Translations under genes and position numbers: made by a program
In this document: positions 1 through 12,579 of the stretch, piece after piece
Layout of the letters: each line of letters starts with the position of its first letter
Position numbering within the stretch: the first letter of the stretch is position 1
From: Symsagittifera roscoffensis
Lineage: Eukaryota > Xenacoelomorpha > Acoela > Convolutidae
Direction of reading: 5' to 3'
Length of the DNA stretch: 64,000 bases
Assembly (NCBI RefSeq): GCF_963678635.1
Contig: NC_087062.1
Location: 98,323,705 to 98,387,704, forward strand
The notes under the pieces: model-generated
Seen by the model: only the letters and a program-made list of their open reading frames with translations
What the model was told of the DNA's origin: nothing
The model's database searches: none

Positions 1-265
1 ATTCAAAATTTCTCTTTGCTTTGACATTTTAGACGATGGCATCGAGCTGTTCAAACTTCTGCAGTATTATTTTTACAAGGGTTGATGAAAATTTAGAATT
101 TGCAAATCCAAACCAAAAAATTTCCAAAAAAAAGGAAAGCAGATCGAATGACACCAAAATATTTGCACAAAAAATGTTGATTTTCATGGTCAACAAAGTA
201 TAATACCAACTGATCGAAAAAATGCTGCAAAATCAGACTCATCAAACAAGTGCGTAGGTTCTTAC

Positions 266-360
266 CCGTTCACTATTCCCCCCGCCTTGTACTGAATCTG
301 AATGTACTTTCCATGTCGACTCGAGTTGTCGTTGTGGTCCGTTTTCGCATTGCCGAATGC
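266..360 (-). CDS. Unconventional myosin, switch-I exon
   Basis: Reading the minus strand gives a 95-nt exon encoding [19 protein letters not shown] followed by a short beta-strand stretch. AFGNAKT and NDNSSR-GK are the diagnostic switch-I region of myosin motor heads, where Asn and Ser residues bind nucleotide phosphate and magnesium. The acceptor is tgtttaag before GCATTC and the donor is GG followed by gtaaga. The exon starts in phase 0, which matches the exon ending at 7612 (ILE then AFGNA, as in all myosins), and ends in phase 2. The rest of the motor and the tail lie beyond the left edge. The usual Phe of the SSRFGK motif is His here. Sure of myosin, unsure of class. Confidence 0.93.
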
Positions 361-1676
361 CTTAAACATCCTTAACGTTATTCAACAATCACATCACTAC
401 TTTTTTCGACATAAAATTAGTAAACCCGTACTTGAATTTAAATTTTAAACTCTTTCAACATTGTCATATGCAATAAAACTGGGAATTAAGAACGACCTTA
501 CAAGCGTGAATACATTGACTCTTCAGACTTTACATCTAAGATCACGCATTTAGCCATAATATCACGTGAACAATTATAAAAACAGAAACTTTAAAATGTG
601 GAGGTGAGTGGAAAACTGCTCTTGATTTGAACTAATTTTACCCCAGCAAATTCAGTTTTTTTAATTAGTAAGCAACAGAGTGTTGTTCGGTACATCTTCA
701 GTTCTAAACACATAGAACAAATAAGTTCAAGGAACAAAAAACCTTATATTTTCCCTTAAAAGCAACCGCATTCAACTTACAAGTGCGGAACATTTAAAAA
801 TGAACAATTTTTCTTGATGTTGAGACAATTGAAAAAAATTCGAACGGCTACTTTCATCTTAACACAAATCTAATTGCGCAGCTAAGAATACCTTTGATAA
901 CTGTCTACGCAATTGGAAGACGCAGCAAAAAGTATCTTTAGCAAAAAAAAACATCCGACAAAATAATGGTTATGATGTTAAAAGATTTCCAACTAATTAA
1001 ATTCTCGGTTAATGCATTTAAAGTGAAAATTTCAAACATAAGCGATGCGGAGCTTCGCACCACTTACGATACCATGCAATATAGCATTTTTCGAGAAGAC
1101 AGATATGCTAGAGGACGGAAATGCTAGAGGAAAGAACTTAAGAAGAAGCCATTCAGTCCATTTAAACGAGTTCAAAGATTTTTTTAGCAACTACATCTAC
1201 AAAAACCTCATAGGTTTGCCTCGAATGGTATTCTTGCGAACCATCAGCAAAAAGTGCATTTCAACACGGTGTTAACATATGCCATAATTGAGAAAAAGTG
1301 AACAACTAAGAATGTTTAACGATATTTTTTTTTAGAAAACTAACGATGACAAAAAAACTGGCATTTTCAGACCCGGATTACAATGGTATTCATTGAAATC
1401 AAATATTGATAGTTCCATAAAGGGTAGCTCTGATAATTTGCTCTTGCTCTATGTCAAAATTTGATTATTGAAATTCGAAGAAAGTGTTGTCTAAAGTGGT
1501 CTTTGAAAACCGGCATTTTGGACAGTAAAATCCTGAACTTGCGCTTGATTTTGTCCCCTAGTGTAGTGCAAAAACATAGACAGATAACATCCTGATCGTC
1601 AAGATCGTGATTGTCAAGATCGCGATCATCACTCTGTTCTTTTCTGCACAATTTCTTGAGCTCAAAAACATCAATC

Positions 1677-1935
1677 GCAGATAGTATTAAGTGAAATGCA
1701 ACACCAATTTCAAAATTGAAAGATTGCTTGTGTTAACATTATGAACAATCTTTAAATAGAGAGAGAGAGAGAGATTTGGAGATTTCTTTGAATATATACA
1801 TATGTTTATGTTAAAATATAACAAATCTCTAACTCTCTCTCTCTCCCTCTCTCTACTTAAAGATTGTTCATAATGTTAAAACAAGCAATCTTTCAATTTT
1901 GAAATTGGTTTTGCATTTCACTTAATACTATCTGC
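1677..1935. repeat. Foldback (long inverted repeat) element
   Basis: The arm at 1677-1765 (GCAGATAGTATTAAGTGAAA onward) recurs as its reverse complement at about 1850-1935 with only a few differences. Between the arms lie GA- and CT-rich runs that are themselves complementary. The whole unit could fold into one hairpin of about 85-100 bp. It looks like a non-autonomous foldback or MITE, and a GATA array abuts its right end. Confidence 0.8.
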
Positions 1936-1948
1936 ATATATACGTCGA

Positions 1949-1991
1949 GAATGAGAGAGAGATAGATAGAAAGATAGAGATAGATAAATAA

Positions 1992-2030
<39 letters not shown>

Positions 2031-2036
2031 TAGATG

Positions 2037-2107
<71 letters not shown>

Positions 2108-2197
2108 GGATAGATATATAGATAGAGATACATAGATAGGAAGATAGATAGATAGACAGATAGATAGATAGCCAGATAGTTAGGTAGATAGATAGAC

Positions 2198-2229
<32 letters not shown>

Positions 2230-2265
2230 CGATAGATAGATGAATAGATGAATAGATTGATGGCT
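1949..2265. repeat. GATA tetranucleotide microsatellite
   Basis: About 300 bp of GATA repeats with interruptions (GACA, GATG, AAAT variants). Minus-strand frames through it give repetitive Ile-Tyr-Leu-Ser peptides of up to 190 codons, which are not genes. Confidence 0.95.
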
Positions 2266-2499
2266 AGATGCACAAAAAAACTTCAAGATGCAAGAAACAT
2301 CAAAATGGACATATTTTTCATCTGACACCATGAACGATCTGTTTAAAGAATTTGATTTACATCTCGATTCTAACCATATAAAAGCAGAATTACTTGAACA
2401 TTGTTTGAAACGTGGTATTACCTTAAACGTGCACAGATAATTTATGCACTTGACCATAGCAAATAATAAACAAGGCAAGATATATGTCACACGCAGTGA

Positions 2500-2720
2500 C
2501 CGTTGCAGAGAAAGCTTATGGCAAAAAATATATAGCCTTTGAAAACTGCCCTTTGAATTTCAAGAAAATTTATGCTTGACATTTTTGGAGCAAAATAACT
2601 CAATTTGAGAAAACTGGAGAGTTCGGTAAAATGGGAAATCCCCGACGCTGGGCAATCAATTAAATAATTTTCATTTTCAAAACTAGAAATCGATTAAATT
2701 ATCTCGCGAAATTTCCTCTT
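2500..2720. repeat. Dispersed repeat family R1, copy A
   Basis: This shares an ordered set of phrases with 14160-14390, 37990-38210, 59110-59320 and 59870-60070: a tgaatttcaaga block, then caatttgagaaaactgga, then a purine-rich stretch and a cttttgaaa/ctagaa block. Divergence is high, so the boundaries are approximate. Confidence 0.5.
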
Positions 2721-3269
2721 TTGAAATTGGAGGGCCCCATTTTCCTAAATTTTGGCAGAATTAAAACTCAAAGAGGGAATATATATCTAAGAGAATTCAT
2801 AAATGCATTAATATGTACAAATGCACTTTGTAGTTATTTGAGCATTTTAAAAAATTTCCTGGGCGAAAAAAGCCAAATGAAAAATCATTACGCCCTATGT
2901 TAGAATCTGAACTATGTTCATCGACTCTTATAAGAGTATCAAATGATTGAATACTGCTGTTAAACAAGATGTTTGTGAAAAAAAACAAGCCCATGTTCTG
3001 ATTTGTTAACGCTGAATTAAAACAATTAAAAATTATCTTTGCTCGGGGCGAGAAGTTTCACATAGCTTATTCGCTCACTGCGGTTACAAAATTTGTTCAT
3101 AAAGATTGAAGTGCCAGTAGGAATGCGTTTCTCACCTACCATGTAGCTTGCACGAAAAAAAGTTTCCTCAGAGATTAACTTGGAATAAAAAAAAAGTAGC
3201 GTGTCACACACCTCCGGTGCTTCTAACAGATTGATGAGCGTGATAATTGCTTGTATGCTGAATACAGTT

Positions 3270-3835
3270 TAACATAGAAGCGTAGCTTGGCTTCGCAACC
3301 ACTAGCGAGAGCACAAAAAAGCAGCTCTAGAAAAAGCAATAACAAAAAAATTGAAATAAGCCTCGAATTAGTAAAAAAAAAAATACGGCTAGATCTAGGA
3401 ATCGATCTGCGACCTACTGCAATATAAAGATTTTGAGTCTCACGCACTAAACACTCAGCCACGTATGCTTATCTGACGACAAACACAAGCCACGAAAAAA
3501 GCAGCTGCATATGCTAATAAATTGCCAATGCCATTCAGCAAAAGTGGCAACAAATATAAAGAGACACAATTTTGCAAGTAATAACTTGAAATCTAACAAA
3601 TCGGAAAGCATAAAACCTCATTATGTATAAAATATGCATTTTAAAAGGTGGCGAGATAAATTGAGTTCGAAAATTTCTGAAATCGAGTTTTTATGATTGT
3701 TATGTTGTTTGAAATAAACAGCTTTTTTCGGTTCATTTGATGAATTCAAAATATATCAACTGTGTTAACTTAATACGATTCGAAAGTCAATGCACAACCG
3801 ATAAAAAAGCTGCAAAGGAGCCAGCCCCAAAAGTG
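3270..3835 (-). repeat. Dispersed SINE-like repeat R2, copy A
   Basis: About 560 bp closely resembling 12580-13160: a gaagcg-tagc-gcttcgca hairpin, a tRNA-like head, a block beginning acacaattttgcaag, then cgagtttttatg and gttatgttgttt. The shared order and length indicate two diverged copies of one non-autonomous element. No coding potential is seen. Confidence 0.65.
3397..3465 (-). repeat. tRNA-derived SINE head
   Basis: The minus strand shows an A-box-like GTGGCTGAGTGTTTAGTGCG and, about 40 nt on, a B-box-like AGATCGATTCC. The spacing fits a tRNA-derived pol III promoter. No paired acceptor stem is visible, so it is not a functional tRNA gene. Confidence 0.6.
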
Positions 3836-4224
3836 GCACCAATATTTGCTACTTAGATTATAAAAAAGCAGGTTCTTAGTAATACACTAAGCTGTCGCCA
3901 GTGTTAAAAAAACTACACCATAACAATTGACGGGCGCATCCAACAACAACGCTTTCTATTTCGTAAATTGAACGGAAAAAAATTCAACTTCGAGGTTCCT
4001 TTTTAATTAAAATGGTCAAATATCCTTAATCACTTCAGATATGCATTTAGTTAACTCAGAAACAAAGCCCTAAAATGGCAAAATCATGAATTTCATAAGT
4101 AAGGTTCTTGTTTAAATCAACTTTTTTTTAACCCGTACGTATATCAATTGCTCCAATCAACCGTTTAACACACTAATTGTTTCAAATTGTCCTACTCTTT
4201 TTTTTAACACTTTAATTCTTAAAT

Positions 4225-4380
4225 TCATTAAAATCATAAAAAACATCTTCATCTCGGAAACAAAAAACTTTTAATCAGTCGTAATTAGAGGCCAGATGTT
4301 GATGAAATCATAATAAACATCTTCATCTCGAAAACTAAAAACTTTTGATCAGTCGTAATTAGAGGCCAGATGTGCATCCC
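4225..4380. repeat. Tandem pair of a ~90-bp short-period repeat
   Basis: The phrase catcttcatctcg, then an aaaactttt-atcagtcgtaatt block and agaggccagatgt, occurs twice in tandem. Related, more diverged units follow at 4480-4740 and recur at 7030-7450 and 61390-61700. The family resembles decayed satellite-like monomers. Confidence 0.6.
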
Positions 4381-4774
4381 TGAGAGTACCATCACCCGGG
4401 AGTAAAATGACATCAGCCGCCATTAGGTCGAGAATTAGAAATTTTTAGAAATAATTTTCATATCTAAATTTATCGATAGCCTAAAAAATCATTAAAAACC
4501 TCAAATTTGGAAAACTAATAAGTTTTTGCAACTATATTAGGCTTTTTTATGAAATTAAGAATATTTAAACATTTTGAAAAAGCATTCAAAAAACATAATA
4601 TCTCGTAATCTTAGAAAACTTCAGCAGTTTAATTTCGAGGAGAAACCTGTAATCCCTGAGACTACCCTGGCAGTACCCAACTATAAAGTTGTGAAAATCC
4701 TATTTCATGAAAGTTTTCGTTTCTCAGCTTTTTGAAAACTTTTGAAAAAATCATTAAGAAAACTCCATTTGATT

Positions 4775-5520
4775 GTCTCGATAAAAACAACTAGGGGCCC
4801 AGCTAAAGCTGGAGAAACGTGCTTGATATTAAATGATTTTGCTGTACTGATGCACTACTAAAAATGTTATTTTAAAAATTGGACTTTGCCTAAAACGTTA
4901 GTTGTTTCTCTACTAAAATTAGTGAGAAGAGTACTCAGCTTTTTGAAAACTTTTGAAAAAATCATAAAAAACTCCATACCTCGATAACTGATAGCATTTG
5001 AGCAGTCACACGCGGAGACAAAATGAATGAAAAAAAAACATATAATGAAAAAAAAACAAGGTGAACCATAATTTTTATGAATGTCTCGATAAAAAAAACA
5101 ACTAGGGGCCCAGCTAAAGCTGGAGAAACGTGTTTGATATTAAATGATTTTGCTGTACTGATGCACTACTAAAAATGTTATTTCAAAAATTGGACTTTGC
5201 CTAAAACGTTAGTTGTTTCTCTACTAAAATTAGTGAGAAGAGTTCTCAGCTTTTTGAAAACTTTTGAAAAAATCATAAAAAACTCCATACCTCGATAACT
5301 GATAGCATTTGAGCAGTCACACGCGGAGACGAAATGAATGAAAAAAAACATATAATAAAAAAAAAGGTGAACCATAAAACAAGGTGAACCATAATTTTTA
5401 TGAATGTCTCGATAAAAAACAACTAGGGGCCCAGCTAAAGCTGGAGAAACGTGCTTGATATTGAATGATTTTGCTGTACTGATGCACAACTAAAAATTTG
5501 ATTTCAAAAATTGGACTTTG
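4775..5520. repeat. Tandem duplication, period about 308-322 bp, 2.4 copies
   Basis: Units start with gtctcgataaaa at 4775, 5083 and 5405. Each carries aactaggggcccagctaaag and a gcatttgagcagtcacacg block. The third copy is truncated near 5520. Copies are nearly identical apart from A-run length changes, so the duplication is young. Confidence 0.85.
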
Positions 5521-6881
5521 CTTAAATTTTAAATAATCAATTTTCCCAAGGAAAAAACTTTTCTCTTACAAAAAATTCGGGAGTCACCGCTTCTGCGCAA
5601 TCGGTTCTTTCAATTGAAGTTTTCATCTCATATTTGATTAAGAAAATTTAAAGAAAATTCAAGAAGTTTCTAAAAAACGGTCCAAAGTTCTCAGAAACGG
5701 TCAAAAGGATTTCCAAAACGCAAAGATTTTTCCTGCAAAAAGCAGGTTGTGGCCGCTTAAGGATAGAAGATTCCCAAAACCGGGTTTCTCGATTGAACAC
5801 AATCTAAAAGTTGGCACGATAATTTTGTGCGCAAAGTCAAAAAAGTTTACAAACACCTGTCAAAAATTATAGTTCAAGAGACTGGGCATATCCAGATACA
5901 CCGGTAGGCTTTCAAAGACCTGTTGTTTCCATAAAACATATATTAGATTTGGCACGATAGTTAGCGAGAATATACAAAAATTTTAACAAACGTTTAAAAA
6001 ATTTAAAATTTGACTTTTCCGAGGGCGATAAATTTTTCCGTAAAAGACTTTGTGAGTGGCCACTAATGCAGCGGAGCTTCTCACTACCCGTTACCTCAAT
6101 TGATCCCACAAAATCAGATTTGAGAGGTTAGTTTTCGAGAAAAACGAAGATTCACAAAACGGTCAAAAATCAAAAATTTGACTTTCCGTGGGCCATAACT
6201 TTGTGTAAAAAAAATGTGGGCGTAGCCGCTCATGCAGAGACCTATTTAAAACCATTCTTTTCATTTAAACCAAAATCTCAGATTTGAGAGGTATAGTTTT
6301 GATTAAAAAAAAAAACATTAAAAAAAATAAAAAATATGGGTCAAATATTTCCCCCGACTTTTTCGAAGGCTGTAGAAAGAGGGGCAACAAAGAAAAGACT
6401 CTAGGGGAGTATACAGGGACAGAGGAGACTAGGCGGTCCATCAATTCCTGTCCCTTTTTTGAAAATCAGTAGTGTTTGAGAAAGATTTAATTTTTTCCAA
6501 CAAAATTGGAAAAATTTTTCATAATGAAAAAAAAATCAACAAACTGATTGGTTTGAATACAACCAACTTGAAAAAAGTAGAGGGGAGTGTTTGAAGTGCG
6601 CTTCCATTGAATCGGCCCATAATTAGATCATTAAATGGGCCAAAAAAATTTAAGGCGAGGAAATTTTTAGTGAAACAAAAAACACAAAGAAGGAACTACG
6701 AAGTCAAGGTAAGTGACAGTAAAAATTGTAGGAAAAAACCAAGCACTAAGAGCAACATTTTAGAAAAATGCGAGCACCAAAAAAAGATTCCAAGATGTCA
6801 CAACTAAGCCAACAGATAAGCAGACAAATAATTGGCCGACAATTTTATCTGAAACAGAATATTTATCGTTTAAAAAACAAA

Positions 6882-6955
6882 GGTCCTGGTCAGATTCGAA
6901 CCCAGGATCTTTGCCACCCAGGCATATTTGTTACCTCCAGGCTGAGTTGGTCGGG
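6882..6955 (-). repeat. tRNA-derived SINE head
   Basis: The minus strand reads a D-arm-like CAACTCAGCCTGGAGGTAAC, then CCTGGGTGGCAAAGATC and the B-box-like CTGGGTTCGAATCTGACC, with tRNA spacing. The ends do not form a convincing acceptor stem and no intact cloverleaf was found. Confidence 0.6.
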
Positions 6956-7029
6956 AACGCATAGAAATTTGAATTCATTATCAACCAAGATATAAGTGAT
7001 TCTGTTAAATGAGCTGTTAAACCGAAAAA

Positions 7030-7450
7030 AAAATTCATATCTCAGAGATTTCAGCAGTCAAATTTAGAGGGAAGACTTGTAACACTTGAGAACATTCTGA
7101 TGGTATCCAATTATAGGGTCTACAAATTCAAATTTTTTGAACTTTTCATAAATTAGTTTTTCCGAAAATTTATTTAAAAATAATTCAAAACGTCATAATT
7201 CGGAAACTTAAAGCCTTTGAGCAGTCATATTTGAAGGCAAGATTTTCAACCCCTGCTAGCACCCAACTAGTGAAATCACTTGGTGATTTTTTTTTTCAAC
7301 ATTTTCATTCATTTAAAAGTTTTTAGAACACTTTTGAAAAATTCTCGCATCTCGTTAGCTAAAAAGATTTGGGTATTCATAATTGGAGGCCAAACTCAGA
7401 ACATCTGGAAAAATCATGACAGCATCCCACTATCGGGTTTCTAATCTCAA
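7030..7450. repeat. Diverged short-period repeat cluster
   Basis: Three to four units resembling the 4225-4740 family: an A-rich start, a catctcg- or cataattcgg-like phrase, gagcagtcat, an aggccaa block, then a ca-cccactat phrase. Similarity is moderate and recognised by eye only. Confidence 0.45.
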
Positions 7451-7611
7451 ACTGTTTTTTAATAACGTATTTGTGATGCAATCTCGGCTTCAAGGCCTTC
7501 AATTTATAACGGCTTGTAAATATGGCAGTTTGTAGAACATCTGCCAGTTGCGGCACTTTACGAAAAGAAGGAATGTAGGATGTATTTCAGGAACATTCTA
7601 GAATTTCTCAC

Positions 7612-7823
7612 CTCGAGAATGGGACTGGTGTGTGCGATCATGAGTTCCAGCATGGTGGGGTCTCCCTGGTTGGCGAGCTGCATGAGGTACCTGATGATGT
7701 CATTGGCCGCCACCGTCTTCCCACTGCCACTCTCCCCACTTATGACTATGCACTGGTCCTGCTTGCTCTCTCGCATCCCCACAAACGCCTGGTCACCCAC
7801 TGCAAACACGTGTGGCTCCAAAC
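7612..7823 (-). CDS. Unconventional myosin, P-loop exon
   Basis: A 212-nt exon encodes LEPHVFAVGDQAF, then QDQCIVISGESGSGKT and about 30 more residues to ILE. GESGSGKT is the myosin ATP-binding P-loop. PHVFAVGD and the QCIVISGES run-up are typical of the motor domain and resemble class IX and other unconventional myosins more than muscle myosin. Acceptor is gtgtag before GTTTGG and donor is GAG then gtgaga. It enters in phase 1 from the 8960-9102 exon and leaves in phase 0 to the 266-360 exon, so the chain is frame-consistent. After GKT the usual Glu is replaced (KTVAAND), a divergence from most classes. Confidence 0.95.
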
Positions 7824-8524
7824 CTACACGGCCAAAGTAAAGCGCAAATTTTAACACAAGCCAAACCAAATTAAGAGTACACACCGACAAAACATAGCGA
7901 ACTTAGATAGCCCACGGACAATGTCTAAACCCAACTTTCCGAGTTTCAGAAAAAATATCCATTACATCTAATCTCCTTGCATTTCAACAAACTTTTAGGA
8001 ATAACGCTTCTTTTTAAAAAATTAATTCAACTAGAAAAACTGGGTCAATAGGCACTTAGTCCGCCGGGAAATCTTTAAATTTAATCTAAACCCCCGTTTT
8101 TTCGCGCCATTTCTCTTACCGTCATTGGAAAGGGTAATTTGCCATCATTTTACTAACTGAGTTTGGATTGAACTCGAATCACCACTGAAAATAGAACGCA
8201 AATACAGCTTCTTTTTTCATGAAAAAAAAATCCACCATTTTTATTTTCTCAAAACTGAACAGCCCTTCAAATGTTATTTTTTAAAAAAAGTAACAAAAAC
8301 ACCATTGGCGTTAGTCAAGTTGATACAAAAGTGCGCCGAAAGGAGGTTTATTTTATTGAAAAATGAAACTTTTAAAAAAAAACAATTTTTGACAACTTTT
8401 CACAATAAGAGTTCTAAAGAAAATCAAGAAATCCAAAAAACCATTGAAATCCAAAAAAAAACTATTGAATACCGGAGAAAACAAAAAAAACTTGCGATGT
8501 GCCTCGATCTCTAGTTCGGCTATG

Positions 8525-8590
8525 TTCCGGAATCAAACCGCCGACCTGTAAATTAGGACTCACACGTGTTGATATCTGCGCCACGGATTA
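8525..8590 (-). repeat. tRNA-derived SINE head
   Basis: The minus strand has CGTGGCGCAGATATCAACACG (D-arm / A-box-like) and GGTCGGCGGTTTGATTCCGG (T-arm / B-box-like), 30 nt apart. This strongly resembles tRNA arms, but there is no acceptor stem. Confidence 0.6.
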
Positions 8591-8641
8591 AAGCCAAACA
8601 GATTGATTTTCCAATTTATTTCTTTCAGATGTTTGAATATG

Positions 8642-8819
8642 AGCTCTGATTGGCTAACATAGTTTTCGGGCATTTTGTACTTCTGACATCAGAGTTTCTC
8701 ACTTCTAATTCACAGGGCACACGAAAATACTGAGTTTCACGTGCCCTGTGAATTAGAGGGGAGAATTCCGCATTTCAGAAGTACAAAATAACCGAAAACT
8801 ATGTTAGCCAATCAGCGCT
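8642..8819. repeat. Foldback element, 178 bp
   Basis: AGCTCTGATTGGCTAACATA at the left end is matched by the reverse complement ending at 8819. The pairing continues through the gtacttctga block and a central cacgtgccctgtgaattag arm, so most of the unit folds on itself. Typical of a MITE or foldback element. Confidence 0.8.
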
Positions 8820-8959
8820 CAGTATTCTAAAATCTGAACAAACTAATCTGGAAAACCAATCAGTTTGAGACAGTTTAGATGACGCTGATTGGTTGAAAAG
8901 TGTCGGGCATTCGGTGCTTTTCTGTCACGAGATAATTCCTCAGAACAGAGCGCGCTTAC

Positions 8960-9102
8960 CCCTTGAAAGAGTTCCAGTGGTCGAACTCTGCAGCTGGTAC
9001 TTTTGCATCGTCTCCACCCCGTAAAGAGAGCCCACCATCCAGTATGGGTTGACTGAGATCAAAATGGTCCCCACATACGTGTAGAACTTCTTCTTCTCAA
9101 AC
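8960..9102 (-). CDS. Unconventional myosin, early motor exon
   Basis: A 143-nt exon encodes FEKKKFYTYVGTILISVNPY and 27 more residues. The IYTYVG-ILISVNPY core is the conserved first beta-strand region of myosin heads. Acceptor tgtttgtag, donor GGG then gtaagc. Phase 2 in and phase 1 out match the exons on both sides. The stretch after NPY (WMVGSLYGVETM) is longer and less acidic than in muscle myosin. Confidence 0.95.
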
Positions 9103-10027
9103 CTACAAACACATTTACCAAATTCATGAAATAAATAGAATACATTTCTCGAACCAGGGCCGAATCTAGGGGTTTCTCGAAAGGGAGAAGAGCAGACTTT
9201 TCAAATTGAAAATTTTGCCTACTTTTTTGGGCCCTGATTTAGCAAAGATGTACTGAGCCGCAGGCAAATTATTGAAAGAAACGAAAAAAGTTGTTTACTT
9301 TTTGGAAGGTTTTGGCCAAAAAAAAAAAACATTTTTTCATAGCGCGCTACCCTTGCGCAACAAGTTGAAGTAGTAAATGCCTGCACTTGATTTGGCTCTT
9401 AATAAGTTCCCAACAGATTATTATATAAGTTGCTTGCCGCAAAAAAAGCTCCAATTTTATCAACAAGCAATTAATAATTGGCTATAAACTCCAATTATGA
9501 ATTTGGTACACGATATGCAGACATTTTTTCGATAACTTACAAATTTCTTACTGAAATGATTATATCTACACCAAAACTTTCTCCCTATAAAAAATAAAAA
9601 TATTCTGCCTGAATAACAGGAATTTTGTGTCCAAAAAGGGAAGCCATCAGTGCCATATTTTAAAATTTAAGAAAAGCGCCCCGAAGAAAGGCATCCAGAA
9701 CTTAGCAAGGTGCCCCGAAGAAAGGCGCCCCAAAGCCAGAACTTAGTAAGGCGCCCATAAACCGCCACATTTATTAATGAAAACCTTCGGATTCCTTACC
9801 AAAAACTTGCAGAAGTTCACCAGCAGTACGTAATTTTTCTGTGTGAGTGTGGTGTTGATTTAGTAAAGTAAAGAACTCGGAAAACCATTTTGGTAGACTT
9901 TTAGAAGACTTGCTAAGTTTGATCATCATCATTATTGTTTTTTTATGATATGCATATGAACAGTTGTAGATAAGCATTACAATTTAATTGTTCTAGAGGC
10001 ACAAATCGGACACTAATGAGAACTAAC
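9103..10027 (-). other. Myosin intron, 0.9 kb
   Basis: Contains a small degenerate repeat at about 9675-9770 in which gcgccccgaagaaaggc-type phrases recur three times. No exon seen. Confidence 0.65.
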
Positions 10028-10560
10028 CGTCCTTTGATGTGGTAGAGCAACGTTCTCTCGTTCAGATCTGGAAGAGCACAGAGATCGGACTGGTCGCTCG
10101 AGGGGAGACTGAGTGCCGAGGGGGAGTACTGCTGAACCAAGGTGTTCATCACCCTCCCATCCCCCAACCGGGGCATTTTATCGCCCTTTCTGTTCACACA
10201 CAGTATAAACACATTCTTATGCTGTCCAGGTGCCGAACTGAAACTGTTAAGTGACGACGATGATGGCTTGGACTGTAAAGTATCTGCACCGTCGTCAATG
10301 GTATTGAAGCGTGAAGGTGTGTACGGTTTAATGACTGGGAAAATCTGGTCCAAAACAGATACTTTGTACTCAGTCAACGGCAGTTCTTCAAAACAATGAC
10401 CAGCGGCAGCAAAATATACACAGTGCAGTTCATAGTCTTTTAGTTCAACTTTTGTAAGCCTTCTAGAGCTCGGAGCAATATCCTCCGTTAACACAGAGGG
10501 TCCATTGCAAGACAAGGAATCGTTTTGTTGCTGATTTGACGCTTTGAATTCGCGGACAGT
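10028..10560 (-). CDS. Unconventional myosin, N-terminal extension and head start
   Basis: A 533-nt exon, acceptor gatttttag and donor ACG then gttagt. Its last residues, DLCALPDLNERTLLYHIKGR, are the canonical start of a myosin head. The preceding ~155 residues form an extension with a Ser-rich linker (about 30 residues, SSSSLNSFSSAP) and no domain I recognise. Class IX myosins carry a Ras-association-like domain before the head, but I cannot confirm that fold here. Entry phase 0 matches the exon ending at 14653. Confidence 0.88.
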
Positions 10561-12579
10561 CTAAAAATCATTCAAACACATTTCGTTTTTTGAAATATTT
10601 ATCTATTTTTAGATCAACTACGCAAGCAAAATAATGGCATAGGCTTGATTGTAAGTGCATCCAATTCACGCCATTGGGTATGGTGATGTTTATAGGTACG
10701 CACTTATCACTGAATTATTATGAATAAAAATTATTTAGTCGATTGAATTTTGTAATTTCTAGATTAGACCTAGCCAACACTAAACGATAGCCAATTTACT
10801 TTTTTGGACTGTTTTCTAACTTTTAATTCGCAGCTAAAATATATCACGTTACAGCTCTCTGAATATCATTAACTTTTAATGATAGGCAATTTTTTCATTA
10901 GCATGAACCAATTTGATAATACTGTATCAATAGGACACTTTTTTAATCTTCTGGAATTTAACTAACTTTCGTAACTACTTTCGAAAGAATTTTCCTTACA
11001 AAAACCTAAAATAGTGTCTTCGTTTCGTTCATTGACACTTAACTCAGTTGATGTACAAGAAGACAAATGTTCAGACTACGGCCTAATTGCAAGGCATTTT
11101 GAACACAGAGGAGCTTCGCGTCACTTGCGATACAGCGCAAGCATATTATTGCAAAGAAGCGAAAAAAAATAGAGACAAAAAAAACTAATTTGAAAAAGCT
11201 TGGAAAATGGAAAATTCAATTTCAAAAACAGAGCGGAGAAACTCAACCACCAAGATTAAAGCTTTCAGAGATTACCGAGCGGCCATTTATCCGTCGACAT
11301 TTGGGTTCACGCCCCTTTAAACGAAAACAATGGCCAGAAATTGTAGTCGAAATTAGTTTCAGCTATTAAAATTTGTTACTTGAAACTTTCACACGACAAA
11401 CAACCTACGACATACATTTTAGTCCCTCCAAACGACATACATTAACAAGGCATACAAACAATTTTTTCCCAATATCAATAACTTCCTCTATTTATCATGC
11501 AACTTTTTTGCCGTTTTTTAAAAACTCAGAAAGAGAGCCATTTGATTTCAGGGCAAAAAACTGATTAAACGCCAGACTTCAAGGCAGCCAAGAAACAGAC
11601 ACGAGCAAATTTTACTTGATAAAAATTCTCATGTTTATTCTGAAAAAACAAATTTCAAATAAGCGAAAAAAAAAAAGATGAAAAATTGAATCCCGTGAAA
11701 TTCTTCTATGACTTCAAAAACTATCAGTTTGACGAAATATCAAATACTAAAGACAAAAAAAACATACCGCAAGATGGAGTTAAAATTTTCAATAAATGAT
11801 ATCTACTTTTTATTGGTGTTTTTATTGGTGGTTTTTACCTTCAACTCATAACCTGAGTATTTAATCATCCAAAAAATTTTCAAAATAAATCAATTTGACA
11901 AAACAGGATCATTAAGTAAAAGTTTTCATCCTCTCAGAATTCTGAAGATTTAATTCCACTTTCAAAACTAGAAGTTGATAACGCTTTTCGTGACCAATAC
12001 ACTTTCGTAATTAGAGCGCTCAACTGACCTAATTTTTAGCACATGAAATTGAATTGAACTCAAATAATGCATTATTATCTTAAAGCACTCATAAATGCAT
12101 TAAAGAGTCACTGAAAAAAGTTATTTCAACCACTTTGAGAAAAATGAATCAATAGGTAAAAATTTATTCCGCTGGGAAACCGAAAAATCAAATTTGAGCC
12201 TTAAGACTTTTCGTTAAAAAATCATCACGAATCTACGTAAGAGTCTAATTATTTTAATCAATTCTTTAAAACCAGTAGAGTAGTTTTTGAGAAAAGATAC
12301 TGCGTCTCCCAAACAACTAACTTTTTATTAAAAAGAACCTTAATAGAAAATTAAATAATTCAAGTGCGAACTTTTGGAATTTTTCAGAAATTGTCCTACG
12401 CGAACTCCAAATTATCTTATCTTTCGCACACTCTTATCTTATCCTTTGTGTACTCCAAATTTTCTCCATCATAGATAGGCGCACCGTAAGATACGCAAAC
12501 ATGACTACGTAAACATCAATTGCGCACCGTAAGATACGCAAACATGACTTCTCAAATATCATAATTTTACTTTATTTTA

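Larger units (their letters stand above)
361..7611 (-). other. 7.25-kb myosin intron with nested repeats
   Basis: No coding exon was found between the switch-I exon and the P-loop exon. The stretch is AT-rich and made largely of repeats annotated separately: a foldback at 1677-1935, a GATA array, two tRNA-like heads, a dispersed 0.5-kb repeat, a 310-bp tandem duplication and a diverged short-period family. Open frames of 60-190 codons here are low-complexity artefacts. Confidence 0.7.
7824..8959 (-). other. Myosin intron, 1.1 kb
   Basis: Between two frame-consistent motor exons. It contains a tRNA-like head and a foldback element, annotated separately. No coding signal otherwise. Confidence 0.75.

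Noticed and set aside
1893..2490. Minus-strand frames of 126 and 190 codons
   Set aside because: They are translations of the GATA microsatellite (Ile-Tyr-Leu-Ser repeats) and its flank.
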